Source of the DNA: Tanypteryx hageni
Lineage: Eukaryota; Arthropoda; Insecta; Odonata; Petaluridae
Assembly (NCBI GenBank): GCA_028673005.1
Contig: CM054115.1
Location: forward strand, 2,666,001 to 2,730,000
Direction of reading: 5' to 3'
Length of the DNA stretch: 64,000 bases
Positions 25,701 through 38,255 of the stretch are shown here, piece by piece. The translations under genes and the position numbers were made by a program. Position 1 is the stretch's first letter, and the number at the start of each line of letters is the position of its first letter. Below the pieces are notes generated by a model that saw nothing but the letters and a program-made list of their open reading frames with translations, did not search any database and had not been told where the DNA came from.

Positions 25701-26206
25701 GTTGGAGGCTATAGAGTGGAGAATGGTAGTGGGGGAAGCGATAGAGGGAGGAACGATAGTATAGTATTCGATAGAGCTAGGAACGATTGAGGTGGAGGCG
25801 ATAGACGTAGGAACGATAGAGGTGGAGGCTATAGAGTGGAAAATGGTAGTGGGGGAAGAGATAGAGGGATGAACGATAGTAGAGGTGGCGATAGAGGGAG
25901 GAACGATCGAGGTGGAGGCGATAGACGGAGAAACGATAGAGTTGGAGGCTATAGAGTGGAGAATGGTAGTGGGGGAAGCGATAGAGGGAGGAACGATAGT
26001 AGAGGATGCGATAGAGGAAGGAACGATCGAGGTGGAGGCGATAGACGGAGGAACGATAGAGGTGGAGGCTATAGAGTGGAGAATGTTTAGTGGGGGAAGC
26101 GATAGAGGGAGGAACGATAGTAGAGGTTGCGATAGAGGGAGGAACGATCGAGGTGGAGGCGATAGACGGAGGAACGATAGAGGTGGAGGCTATAGAGTGG
26201 AGAATG
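22270..26206 (+). repeat. Dispersed duplication C, copy 2 (about 3.9 kb)
   Basis: This is the second copy of duplication C. It overlaps the left copy of the 6.6-kb tandem duplication from about 24.2 kb, so the 24.2-26.2 kb part exists at least three times (9.02-11.0, 24.2-26.2, 30.8-32.8 kb). Confidence 0.8.
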
Positions 26207-28316
26207 GTAATGGGGGAAGCGATAGAATGAGGAACGATAGTAGAGGAGGCGATAGAGTGAGGAACGATCGAGGTGGAGGCGATAGACGGAGGAACGATAG
26301 AGGTGGAGGCTATAGAGTGGAGAATGTTTAGTGGGGGAAGCGATAGAGGGAGGAACGATAGTATAGTATTCGATAGAGGTAGGAACGATTGAGGTGGAGG
26401 CGATAGACGTAGGAACGATAGAGGTGGAGGCTATAGAGTGGAAAATGGTAGTGGGGGAAGAGATAGAGGGATGAACGATAGTAGAGGTGGCGATAGAGGG
26501 AGGAACGATCGAGGTGGAGGCGATAGACGGAGAAACGATAGAGTTGGAGGCTATAGAGTGGAGAATGGTAGTGGGGGAAGCGATAGAGGGAGGAACGATA
26601 GTAGAGGATGCGATAGAGGGAGGAACGATCGAGGTGGAGGCGATAGACGGAGGAACGATAGAGGTGGAGGCTATAGAGTGGAGAATGTTTAGTGGGGGAA
26701 GCGATAGAGGGAGGAACGATAGTAGAGGATGCGATAGAATGAGGAACGATCGAGGTGGAGGCGATAGACGGAGGAACGATAGAGGTGGAGGCTATAGAGT
26801 GGAGAATGGTAATGGGGGAAGCGATAGAATGAGGAACGATAGTAGAGGAGGCGATAGAATGAGGAACGATCGAGGTGGAGGCGATAGACGGAGGAACGAT
26901 AGAGGTGGAAGCTATAGAGTGGAAAATGGTAATGGGGGAAGCGATAGAATGAGGAACGATAGTAGAGGAGGCGATAGAGGGAGGAACGATCGAGGTGGAG
27001 GCGATAGACGGAGGAACGATAGAGGTGGAGGCTATAGAGTGGAGAATGGTAGTGGGGGAAGCGATAGAGGGAGGAACGATAGTAGAGGAGGCGATAGAGT
27101 GAGGAACGATCGAGGTGGAGGCGATAGACGGAGGAACGATAGAGGTGGAGGCTATAGAGTGGAGAATGTTTAGGGGGGAAGCGATAGGGGGAGGAACGAT
27201 AGTAGAGGATGCGATAGAATGAGGAACGATCGAGGTGGAGGCGATAGACGGAGGAACGATAGAGGTGGAGGCTATAGAGTGGAGAATGGTAATGGGGGAA
27301 GCGATAGAATGAGGAACGATAGTAGAGGAGGCGATAGAGGGAGGAACGATCGAGGTGGAGGCGATAGACGGAGGAACGATAGAGGTGGAGGCTATAGAGT
27401 GGAGAATGGTAGTGGGGGACGCGATAGAGGGAGGAACGATAGTAGAGGAGGCGATAGAGTGAGGAACGATCGAGGTGGAGGCGATAGACGGAGGAATGAT
27501 AGAGGTGGAGACTATAGAGTGGAGAATGTTTAGTGGGGGAAGCGATAGAGGGAGGAACGATAGTAGAGGATGTGATAGAAGAAGGAACGATCGAGGTGGA
27601 GGCGATAGATGGAGGAACGATAGAGGTGGAGGCTATAGAGTGGAGAATGGTAATGGGGGAAGCGATAGAATGAGGAACGATAGTAGAGGAGGCGATAGAG
27701 TGAGGAACGAACGAGGTGGAGGCGATAGACGGAGGAACGATAAAGGTGGAGTCTATAGAGTGGAGAATTGTAGTGGGGGAAGAGATAGAGGGAGGAACGA
27801 TAGTAGAAGAGGCGATGGAGGGAGAAACGATCGAGGTGGAGGCGATAGACGGAGGAACGATAGAGGTGGAGGCTATAGAGTGGAGAATGTTTAGGGGGGA
27901 AGCGATAGAGGGAGGAACGATAGTAGAGGATTCGATAGAGGGAGGAACGGTTGAGGTGGAGGCGATAGACGTAGGAACGATAGAGGTGGAGGCTATAGAG
28001 TGGAGAATGGTAGTGGGGGAAGCGATAGAGGGAGGAACGATAGTAGAGGATGCGATAGAGTGAGGAACGATCGAGGTGGAGGCGATAGACGGAGGAACGA
28101 TAGAGGTGGAGGCTATAGAGTGGAAAATGGTAGTGGGGGAAGCGATAGAGGGAGGAACGATAGTAGAGGATGCTATAGAGGGAGGAACGATCGAGGTGGA
28201 GGCGATAGACGGAGGAACGATAGAGGTGGAGGGTATAGAGTGGAGAATGTTTAGGGGGGGAAGCGATAGAGGGAGGAACGATAGTAGAGGAGGCGTTAGA
28301 CGGAGGAACGATAGAG
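22761..28316. repeat. Array segment 7, 5556-base unit
   Basis: Its M1 (22821) has a private A (AAGAGGCGAAAG). M2 is at 23852, M3 at 25136, and M4 at 25755 and 26357. Up to about 26.2 kb it copies segment 2 at offset 15194. The block between 26.2 and 26.35 kb, a TAATGG monomer inserted between the two M4 units, is not in segment 2 or segment 8. From about 24.2 kb the segment belongs to the left copy of the 6.6-kb tandem duplication. Confidence 0.85.
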
Positions 28317-30795
28317 GTGCAGGCTATAGATTGGAGAATGGTAGTGGGGGAAGCGATAGAGGGAGGTACGATAGTAGAGAGGCGAAAGAGGGAGGAACGA
28401 TCGAGGTGGAGGCGATAGACGGAGGAACGATAGAGGTGGAGGGTATAGAGTGGAGAATGGTAGTGGGGGAAGTAATAGAGGGAGGAACGATAGTAGAGGA
28501 GGCGATAGAGGGAGGAACGATAGAGGTGGAGGCTATAGAGTGGAGAATGTTTAGGGGGGAAGCGATAGAGGGAGGAACGATAGTAGAGGATGCGATAGAA
28601 TGAGGAACGATCGAGGTGGAGGCGATAGACGGAGGAACGATGGAGGTGGAGGCTATAGAGTGGAGAATGGTAATGGGGGAAGCGATAGAATGAGGAACGA
28701 TAGCAGAGGAAGCGATAGAGGGAGGAACGAACGAGGTGGAGGCGATAGACGGAGGAACGATAGAGGTGGAGGCTATGGAGTGGAGAATGGTAGTGGGGGA
28801 AGAGATAGAGCGAGGAACGATAGTAGAGGAGGCGATAGATGGAGGAACGATCGAGGTGGAGGCGATAGACGGAGGAACGATAGAGTTGGAGGCTATAGAG
28901 TGGAGAATGGTAGTGGGGGAAGCGATAGAGGCAGGAACGATAGAGGTGGAGGCTATAGAGTAGAGAATGGTAGTGGAGGAAGAGATAGAGGGAGGAACGA
29001 TAGTAGAGGAGGCGATAGAGGGAGGAACGATCGAGGTGGAGGCGATAGACCGAGGAACGATAGAGTTGGAGGCTATAGAGTGGAAAATGGTAGTGGGGGA
29101 AGCGATAGAGGGAGGAACGATAGTAGAGGATGCGATAGAGTGAGGAACGATCGAGGTGGAGGCGATAGACGGAGGAACGATAGAGGTGGAGGCTATAGAG
29201 TGGAAAATGGTAGTGGGGGAAGAGATAGAGGTATGAACGATAGTAGAGGAGGCGATAGAGGGAGGAACGATCGAGGTGGAGGCGATAGACGGAGGAAAGA
29301 TAGAGGTGGAGGCTATAGAGTGGAGAATGGTAGTGGGGGAAGCGATAGATCGAGGAACGATAGTAGAGAATGCGATAGAGGGAGGAACGATCGAGGTGGA
29401 GGCGATAGACGGAGGAACGATAGAGGTGGAGGCTATAGTGTGGAGAATGGTAGTGGGGGATGCGATAGAGGGAGGAACCATAGTAGAGGATGCGATAGAG
29501 GGAGGAACGATTGAGGTGGAGGCGATAGACGGAGGAACGATAGAGGTGGAGGCTATAGAGTGGAGAATGGTAGTGGGGGAAGCGATAGAGGAGAAACGAT
29601 AGTAGAGGATGCGATAGAGGGAAGAACGATCGAGGTGGAGGCGATAGACGGAGGAACGATAAAGGTGGAGGCTATAGAGTGGAGAATGGTAATGGGGGAA
29701 GCGATAGAATGAGAAACGATAGTAGAGGTGGCGATAGAGGGAGGAACGATCGAGGTGGAGGCGATAGACGGAGGAACGATAGAGGTGGAGGCTATAGAGT
29801 GGAGAATGTTTAGGGGGGAAGCGATAGAGGGAGGAAGGATAGTAGAGGATGCGATAGAATGAGGAACGATCGAGGTGGAGGCGATAGACGGAGGAACGAT
29901 AGAGGTGGAGGCTATAGAGTGGAGAATGGTAATGGGTGAAGCGATAGAATGAGGAACGATAGTAGAGGAGGCGATAGAGGGAGGAAAGAACGAGGTGGAG
30001 GCGATAGACGGAGGAACGATAGAGGTGGAGGCTATAGAGTGGAGAATGGTAGTGGGGGAAGAGATAGAGGGAGGAACGATAGTAGAGGAGGCGATAGAGG
30101 GAGGAACGATCGAGGTGGAGGCGATAGACGGAGAAACGATAGAGTTGGAGGCTATAGAGTGGAGAATGTTTAGTGGGGGAAGCGATAGAGGGAGGAACGA
30201 TAGTAGAGGATGCGATAGAATGAGGAACGATCGAGGTGGAGGCGATAGACGGAGGAACGATAGAGGTGGAGGCTATAGAGTGGAGAATGGTAATGGGGGA
30301 AGCGATAGAATGAGGAACGATAGTAGAGGAGGCGATAGAATGGGGAACGATCGAGGTGGAGGCGATAGACGGAGGAATGATAGAGGTGGAGGCTATAGAG
30401 TGGAGAATGGTAATGGGGGAAGCGATAGAATGAGGAACGATAGTAGAGGAGGCGATAGAGGGAGGAACGATCGAGGTGGAGGCGATAGACGGAGGAACGA
30501 TAGAGGTGGAGGCTATAGAGTGGAGAACGGTAGTGGGGGAAGCGATAGAGGGAGGAACGATAGTAGAGGAGGCGATAGAGTGAGGAACGATCGAGGTGGA
30601 GGCGATAGACGGAGGAACGATAGAGGTGGAGGCTATAGAGTGGAGAATGTTTAGTGGGGGAAGCGAGAGAGGGAGGAACGATAGTAGAGGATGCGATAGA
30701 ATGAGGAACGATCGAGGTGGAGGCGATAGACGGAGGAACGATAGAGGTGGAGGCTATAGAGTGGAGAATGGTAATGGGGGAAGCGATAGAATGAG
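24215..30795 (+). repeat. Large tandem duplication, left copy (about 6.58 kb)
   Basis: The left copy is followed head-to-tail by 30796-37250. Offset is 6578 at 25.1-25.8 kb (M3 25136 against 31714; M4 25755 against 32333) and 6577 from about 26.4 kb on. Rare variants shared in order include GGAGACTAAAG, GGTTGCGATAG, GGGGACGCGATAG, AACGGTTGAGG and GAAGTAATAGAG. The left edge lies between the GATTGAGG variant near 24213 and GGGAGAAAC near 24243. Boundaries are accurate to about 30 bases. Confidence 0.8.
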
Positions 30796-33700
30796 GAACG
30801 ATAGTAGAGGAGGCGATAGAGGGAGAAACGATCGATGTGGAGGCGATAGACGGAGGAACGATAGAGGTGGAGGCTATAGAGTGGAGAATGGTAGTGGGGG
30901 AAGAGATAGAGGGAGGAACGATAGTAGAGGAGGCTATAGAGGGAGGAACGATCGAGGTGGAGGCGATAGACGGAGGAACGATAGAGTTGGAGGCTATAGA
31001 GTGGAGAATGGTAGTGGGGGAAGCGATAGAGGGAGGAACGATAGTAGAGGATGCGATAGAGGGAGGAACGATCGAGGTGGAGGCGATAGACGGAGGAACG
31101 ATAGAGGTGGAGGCTATAGAGTGGAGAATGTTTAGTGGGGGAAGCGATAGAGGGAGGAACGATAGTAGAGGATGCGATAGAATGAGGAACGATCGAGGTG
31201 GAGGCGATAGACGGAGGAACGATAGAGGTGGAGGCTATAGAGTGGAGAATGGTAATGGGGGAGGCGATAGAATGAGGAACGATAGTAGAGGAGGCGATAG
31301 AATGAGGAACGATCGAGGAGGAGGCGATAGACGGAGGAACGATAGAGGTGGAGCCTATAGAGTGGAGAATGGTAATGGGGGAAGCGATAGAATGAGGAAC
31401 GATAGTAGAGGAGGCGATAGAGGGAGGAACGATCGAGGTGGAGGCGATAGACGGAGGAACGATAGAGGTGGAGGCTATAGAGTGGAGAATGGTAGTGGGG
31501 GAAGCGATAGAGGGAGGAAAGATAGTAGAGGAGGCGATAGAGTGAGGAACGATCGAGGTGGAGGCGATAGACGGAGGAATGATAGAGGTGGAGGCTATAG
31601 AGTGGAGAATGTTTAGTGGGGGAAGCGAGAGAGGGAGGAACGATAGTAGAGGATGCGATAGAATGAGGAACGATCGAGGTGGAGGCGATAGACGGAGGAA
31701 CGATAGAGGTGGAGACTAAAGAGTGGAGAATGGTAATGGGGGAAGCGATAGAATGAGGAACGATAGTAGAGGAGGCGATAGAGTGAGGAACGATCGAGGT
31801 GGAGGCGATAGACGGAGGAACGATAGAGGTGGAGGCTATAGAGTGGAGAATGTTTAGTGGGGGAAGCGATAGAGGGAGGAACGATAGTAGAGGATGCGAT
31901 AGAATGAGGAACGATCGAGGTGGAGGCGATAGACGGAGGAACGATAGAGGTGGAGGCTATAGAGTGGAGAATGGTAATGGGGGAAGCGATAGAATGAGGA
32001 ACGATAGTAGAGGAGGCGATAGAATGAGGAACAATCGAGGTGGAGGCGATAGACGGAGGAACGATAGAGGTGGAGGCTATAGAGTGGAAAATGGTAGTGG
32101 GGGAAGAGATAGAGGGATGAACGATAGTAGAGGTGGCGATAGAGGGAGGAACGATCGAGGTGGAGGCGACAGACGGAGGAACGATAGAGGTGGAGGCTAT
32201 AGAGTGGAGAATGGTAGTGGGGGAAGAGATAGAGGGAGGAACGATAATAGAGGAGGCGATAGAGGGAGGAACGATAGAGTTGGAGGCTATAGAGTGGAGA
32301 ATGGTAGTGGGGGAAGCGATAGAGGGAGGAACGATAGTATAGTATTCGATAGAGCTAGGAACGATTGAGGTGGAGGCGATAGACGTAGGAACGATAGAGG
32401 TGGAGGCTATAGAGTGGAAAATGGTAGTGGGGGAAGAGATAGAGGGATGAACGATAGTAGAGGTGGCGATAGAGGGAGGAACGATCGAGGTGGAGGCGAT
32501 AGACGGAGAAACGATAGAGTTGGAGGCTATAGAGTGGAGAATGGTAGTGGGGGAAGCGATAGAGGGAGGAACGATAGTAGAGGATGCGATAGAGGAAGGA
32601 ACGATCGAGGTGGAGGCGATAGACGGAGGAACGATAGAGGTGGAGGCTATAGAGTGGAGAATGTTTAGTGGGGGAAGCGATAGAGGGAGGAACGATAGTA
32701 GAGGTTGCGATAGAGGGAGGAACGATCGAGGTGGAGGCGATAGACGGAGGAACGATAGAGGTGGAGGCTATAGAGTGGAGAATGGTAGTGGGGGAAGAGA
32801 TAGAGGGAGGAACGATAATAGAGGAGGCGATAGAGGGAGGAACGATCGAGGTGGAGTCGATAGACGGAGGAACGATAGAGTTGGAGGCTATAGAGTGGAG
32901 AATGGTAGTGGGGGAAGCGATAGAGGGAGGAACGATAGTATAGTATTCGATAGAGGTAGGAACGATTGAGGTGGAGGCGATAGACGTAGGAACGATAGAG
33001 GTGGAGGCTATAGAGTGGAAAATGGTAGTGGGGGAAGAGATAGAGGGATGAACGATAGTAGAGGTGGCGATAGAGGGAGGAACGATCGAGGTGGAGGCGA
33101 TAGACGGAGAAACGATAGAGTTGGAGGCTATAGAGTGGAGAATGGTAGTGGGGGAAGCGATAGAGGGAGGAACGATAGTAGAGGATGCGATAGAGGGAGG
33201 AACGATCGAGGTGGAGGCGATAGACGGAGGAACGATAGAGGTGGAGGCTATAGAGTGGAGAATGTTTAGTGGGGGAAGCGATAGAGGGAGGAACGATAGT
33301 AGAGGATGCGATAGAATGAGGAACGATCGAGGTGGAGGCGATAGACGGAGGAACGATAGAGGTGGAGGCTATAGAGTGGAGAATGGTAATGGGGGAAGCG
33401 ATAGAATGAGGAACGATAGTAGAGGAGGCGATAGAATGAGGAACGATCGAGGTGGAGGCGATAGACGGAGGAACGATAGAGGTGGAAGCTATAGAGTGGA
33501 AAATGGTAATGGGGGAAGCGATAGAATGAGGAACGATAGTAGAGGAGGCGATAGAGGGAGGAACGATCGAGGTGGAGGCGATAGACGGAGGAACGATAGA
33601 GGTGGAGGCTATAGAGTGGAGAATGGTAGTGGGGGAAGCGATAGAGGGAGGAACGATAGTAGAGGAGGCGATAGAGTGAGGAACGATCGAGGTGGAGGCG

Positions 33701-34893
33701 ATAGACGGAGGAACGATAGAGGTGGAGGCTATAGAGTGGAGAATGTTTAGGGGGGAAGCGATAGGGGGAGGAACGATAGTAGAGGATGCGATAGAATGAG
33801 GAACGATCGAGGTGGAGGCGATAGACGGAGGAACGATAGAGGTGGAGGCTATAGAGTGGAGAATGGTAATGGGGGAAGCGATAGAATGAGGAACGATAGT
33901 AGAGGAGGCGATAGAGGGAGGAACGATCGAGGTGGAGGCGATAGACGGAGGAACGATAGAGGTGGAGGCTATAGAGTGGAGAATGGTAGTGGGGGACGCG
34001 ATAGAGGGAGGAACGATAGTAGAGGAGGCGATAGAGTGAGGAACGATCGAGGTGGAGGCGATAGACGGAGGAATGATAGAGGTGGAGACTATAGAGTGGA
34101 GAATGTTTAGTGGGGGAAGCGATAGAGGGAGGAACGATAGTAGAGGATGTGATAGAAGAAGGAACGATCGAGGTGGAGGCGATAGATGGAGGAACGATAG
34201 AGGTGGAGGCTATAGAGTGGAGAATGGTAATGGGGGAAGCGATAGAATGAGGAACGATAGTAGAGGAGGCGATAGAGTGAGGAACGAACGAGGTGGAGGC
34301 GATAGACGGAGGAACGATAAAGGTGGAGTCTATAGAGTGGAGAATTGTAGTGGGGGAAGAGATAGAGGGAGGAACGATAGTAGAAGAGGCGATGGAGGGA
34401 GAAACGATCGAGGTGGAGGCGATAGACGGAGGAACGATAGAGGTGGAGGCTATAGAGTGGAGAATGTTTAGGGGGGAAGCGATAGAGGGAGGAACGATAG
34501 TAGAGGATTCGATAGAGGGAGGAACGGTTGAGGTGGAGGCGATAGACGTAGGAACGATAGAGGTGGAGGCTATAGAGTGGAGAATGGTAGTGGGGGAAGC
34601 GATAGAGGGAGGAACGATAGTAGAGGATGCGATAGAGTGAGGAACGATCGAGGTGGAGGCGATAGACGGAGGAACGATAGAGGTGGAGGCTATAGAGTGG
34701 AAAATGGTAGTGGGGGAAGCGATAGAGGGAGGAACGATAGTAGAGGATGCTATAGAGGGAGGAACGATCGAGGTGGAGGCGATAGACGGAGGAACGATAG
34801 AGGTGGAGGGTATAGAGTGGAGAATGTTTAGGGGGGGAAGCGATAGAGGGAGGAACGATAGTAGAGGAGGCGATAGACGGAGGAACGATAGAG
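28317..34893. repeat. Array segment 8, 6577-base unit containing the tandem-duplication junction
   Basis: M1 is at 28377, a 60-base unit at 28886-28945, M2 at 29588, M3 at 31714, and M4 at 32333 and 32934. The M1-to-M1 length (6577) equals the duplication offset, because the segment spans one full period of the large tandem duplication. The join between copies lies near 30.79-30.82 kb, where a GGGGAAGCGATAGAATGAGG monomer runs into the GGGAGAAACGATCGATG monomer. In segments 2 and 7 that monomer follows GGGTGAAGCGATAGATTGAGG instead. Confidence 0.85.
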
Positions 34894-37250
34894 GTGCAGG
34901 CTATAGATTGGAGAATGGTAGTGGGGGAAGCGATAGAGGGAGGTACGATAGTAGAGAGGCGAAAGAGGGAGGAACGATCGAGGTGGAGGCGATAGACGGA
35001 GGAACGATAGAGGTGGAGGGTATAGAGTGGAGAATGGTAGTGGGGGAAGTAATAGAGGGAGGAACGATAGTAGAGGAGGCGATAGAGGGAGGAACGATAG
35101 AGGTGGAGGCTATAGAGTGGAGAATGTTTAGGGGGGAAGCGATAGAGGGAGGAACGATAGTAGAGGATGCGATAGAATGAGGAACGATCGAGGTGGAGGC
35201 GATAGACGGAGGAACGATGGAGGTGGAGGCTATAGAGTGGAGAATGGTAATGGGGGAAGCGATAGAATGAGGAACGATAGCAGAGGAAGCGATAGAGGGA
35301 GGAACGATCGAGGTGGAGGCGATAGACGGAGGAACGATAGAGTTGGAGGCTATAGAGTGGAGAATGGTAGTGGGGGAAGCGATAGAGGCAGGAACGATAG
35401 AGGTGGAGGCTATAGAGTAGAGAATGGTAGTGGAGGAAGAGATAGAGGGAGGAACGATAGTAGAGGAGGCGATAGAGGGAGGAACGATCGAGGTGGAGGC
35501 GATAGACCGAGGAACGATAGAGTTGGAGGCTATAGAGTGGAAAATGGTAGTGGGGGAAGCGATAGAGGGAGGAACGATAGTAGAGGATGCGATAGAGTGA
35601 GGAACGATCGAGGTGGAGGCGATAGACGGAGGAACGATAGAGGTGGAGGCTATAGAGTGGAAAATGGTAGTGGGGGAAGAGATAGAGGTATGAACGATAG
35701 TAGAGGAGGCGATAGAGGGAGGAACGATCGAGGTGGAGGCGATAGACGGAGGAAAGATAGAGGTGGAGGCTATAGAGTGGAGAATGGTAGTGGGGGAAGC
35801 GATAGATCGAGGAACGATAGTAGAGAATGCGATAGAGGGAGGAACGATCGAGGTGGAGGCGATAGACGGAGGAACGATAGAGGTGGAGGCTATAGTGTGG
35901 AGAATGGTAGTGGGGGATGCGATAGAGGGAGGAACCATAGTAGAGGATGCGATAGAGGGAGGAACGATTGAGGTGGAGGCGATAGACGGAGGAACGATAG
36001 AGGTGGAGGCTATAGAGTGGAGAATGGTAGTGGGGGAAGCGATAGAGGAGAAACGATAGTAGAGGATGCGATAGAGGGAAGAACGATCGAGGTGGAGGCG
36101 ATAGACGGAGGAACGATAAAGGTGGAGGCTATAGAGTGGAGAATGGTAATGGGGGAAGCGATAGAATGAGAAACGATAGTAGAGGTGGCGATAGAGGGAG
36201 GAACGATCGAGGTGGAGGCGATAGACGGAGGAACGATAGAGGTGGAGGCTATAGAGTGGAGAATGTTTAGGGGGGAAGCGATAGAGGGAGGAAGGATAGT
36301 AGAGGATGCGATAGAATGAGGAACGATCGAGGTGGAGGCGATAGACGGAGGAACGATAGAGGTGGAGGCTCTAGAGTGGAGAATGGTAATGGGTGAAGCG
36401 ATAGAATGAGGAACGATAGTAGAGGAGGCGATAGAGGGAGGAAAGAACGAGGTGGAGGCGATAGACGGAGGAACGATAGAGGTGGAGGCTATAGAGTGGA
36501 GAATGGTAGTGGGGGAAGAGATAGAGGGAGGAACGATAGTAGAGGAGGCGATAGAGGGAGGAACGATCGAGGTGGAGGCGATAGACGGAGAAACGATAGA
36601 GTTGGAGGCTATAGAGTGGAGAATGTTTAGTGGGGGAAGCGATAGAGGGAGGAACGATAGTAGAGGATGCGATAGAATGAGGAACGATCGAGGTGGAGGC
36701 GATAGACGGAGGAACGATAGAGGTGGAGGCTATAGAGTGGAGAATGGTAATGGGGGAAGCGATAGAATGAGGAACGATAGTAGAGGAGGCGATAGAATGA
36801 GGAACGATCGAGGTGGAGGCGATAGACGGAGGAATGATAGAGGTGGAGGCTATAGAGTGGAGAATGGTAATGGGGGAAGCGATAGAATGAGGAACGATAG
36901 TAGAGGAGGCGATAGAGGGAGGAACGATCGAGGTGGAGGCGATAGACGGAGGAACGATAGAGGTGGAGGCTATAGAGTGGAGAACGGTAGTGGGGGAAGC
37001 GATAGAGGGAGGAACGATAGTAGAGGAGGCGATAGAGTGAGGAACGATCGAGGTGGAGGCGATAGACGGAGGAACGATAGAGGTGGAGGCTATAGAGTGG
37101 AGAATGTTTAGTGGGGGAAGCGAGAGAGGGAGGAACGATAGTAGAGGATGCGATAGAATGAGGAACGATCGAGGTGGAGGCGATAGACGGAGGAACGATA
37201 GAGGTGGAGGCTATAGAGTGGAGAATGGTAATGGGGGAAGCGATAGAATG
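30796..37250 (+). repeat. Large tandem duplication, right copy (about 6.46 kb)
   Basis: This is the right copy of the preceding entry. It lacks exactly one 120-base monomer near 35.3 kb, so the offset falls from 6577 to 6457 after it (M2 29588 against 36045). It also lacks a TAATGG monomer arrangement present near 26.2-26.35 kb and instead has the monomer order of segment 2 there. Copy-specific point changes are few, for example GGCGTTAGACGG near 28293 (left copy only) and GGCTCTAGAG near 36370 (right copy only). Confidence 0.8.
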
Positions 37251-38255
37251 AGGAACGATAGTAGAGGAGGCGATAGAGGGAGGAACGATCGAGGTGGAGG
37301 CGATAGACGGAGGAACGATAGAGGTGGAGGCTATAGAGTGGAGAATGGTAGTGGGGGAAGCGATAGAGGGAGGAACGATAGTAGAGGAGGCGATAGAGTG
37401 AGGAACGATCGAGGTGGAGGCGATAGACGGAGGAACGATAGAGGTGGAGACTATAGAGTGGAGAATGTTTAGTGGGGGATGCGATAGAGGGAGGAACGAT
37501 AATAGAGGATGTGATAGAAGAAGGAACGATCGAGGTGGAGGCGATAGATGGAGGAACGATAGAGGTGGAGGCTATAGAGTGGAGAATGGTAATGGGGGAA
37601 GCGATAGAATGAGGAACGATAGTAGAGGAGGCGATAGAGTGAGGAACGAACGAGGTGGAGGCGATAGACGGAGGAACGATAAAGGTGGAGTCTATAGAGT
37701 GGAGAATTGTAGTGGGGGAAGAGATAGAGGGAGGAACGATAGTAGAAGAGGCGATGGAGGGAGAAACGATCGAGGTGGAGGCGATAGACGGAGGAACGAT
37801 AGAGGTGGAGGCTATAGAGTGGAGAATGTTTAGGGGGGAAGCGATAGAGGGAGGAACGATAGTAGAGGATTCGATAGAGGGAGGAACGATTGAGGTGGAG
37901 GCGATAGACGTAGGAACGATAGAGGTGGAGGCTATAGAGTGGAGAATGGTAGTGGGGGAAGCGATAGAGGGAGGAACGATAGTAGAGGATGCGATAGAGT
38001 GAGGAACGATCGAGGTGGAGGCGATAGACGGAGGAACGATAGAGGTGGAGGCTATAGAGTGGAAAATGGTAGTGGGGGAAGCGATAGAGGGAGGAACGAT
38101 AGTAGAGGATGCGATAGAGGGAGGAACGATCGAGGTGGAGGCGATAGACGGAGGAACGATAGAGGTGGAGGGTATAGAGTGGAGAATGTTTAGGGGGGGA
38201 AGCGATAGAGGGAGGAACGATAGTAGAGGAGGCGATAGACGGAGGAACGATAGAG
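34894..38255. repeat. Array segment 9, 3362-base higher-order unit
   Basis: M1 is at 34954, a 60-base unit at 35343-35402 and M2 at 36045. Compared with segment 8 it lacks exactly one 120-base monomer near 35.3 kb, the one with CTATGGAGTGG and AGAGCGAGG. After M2 it runs in parallel with segment 3 from 13.4 kb onward (offset 22792). GGCTCTAGAGTGG near 36370 is a private transversion. Confidence 0.85.
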
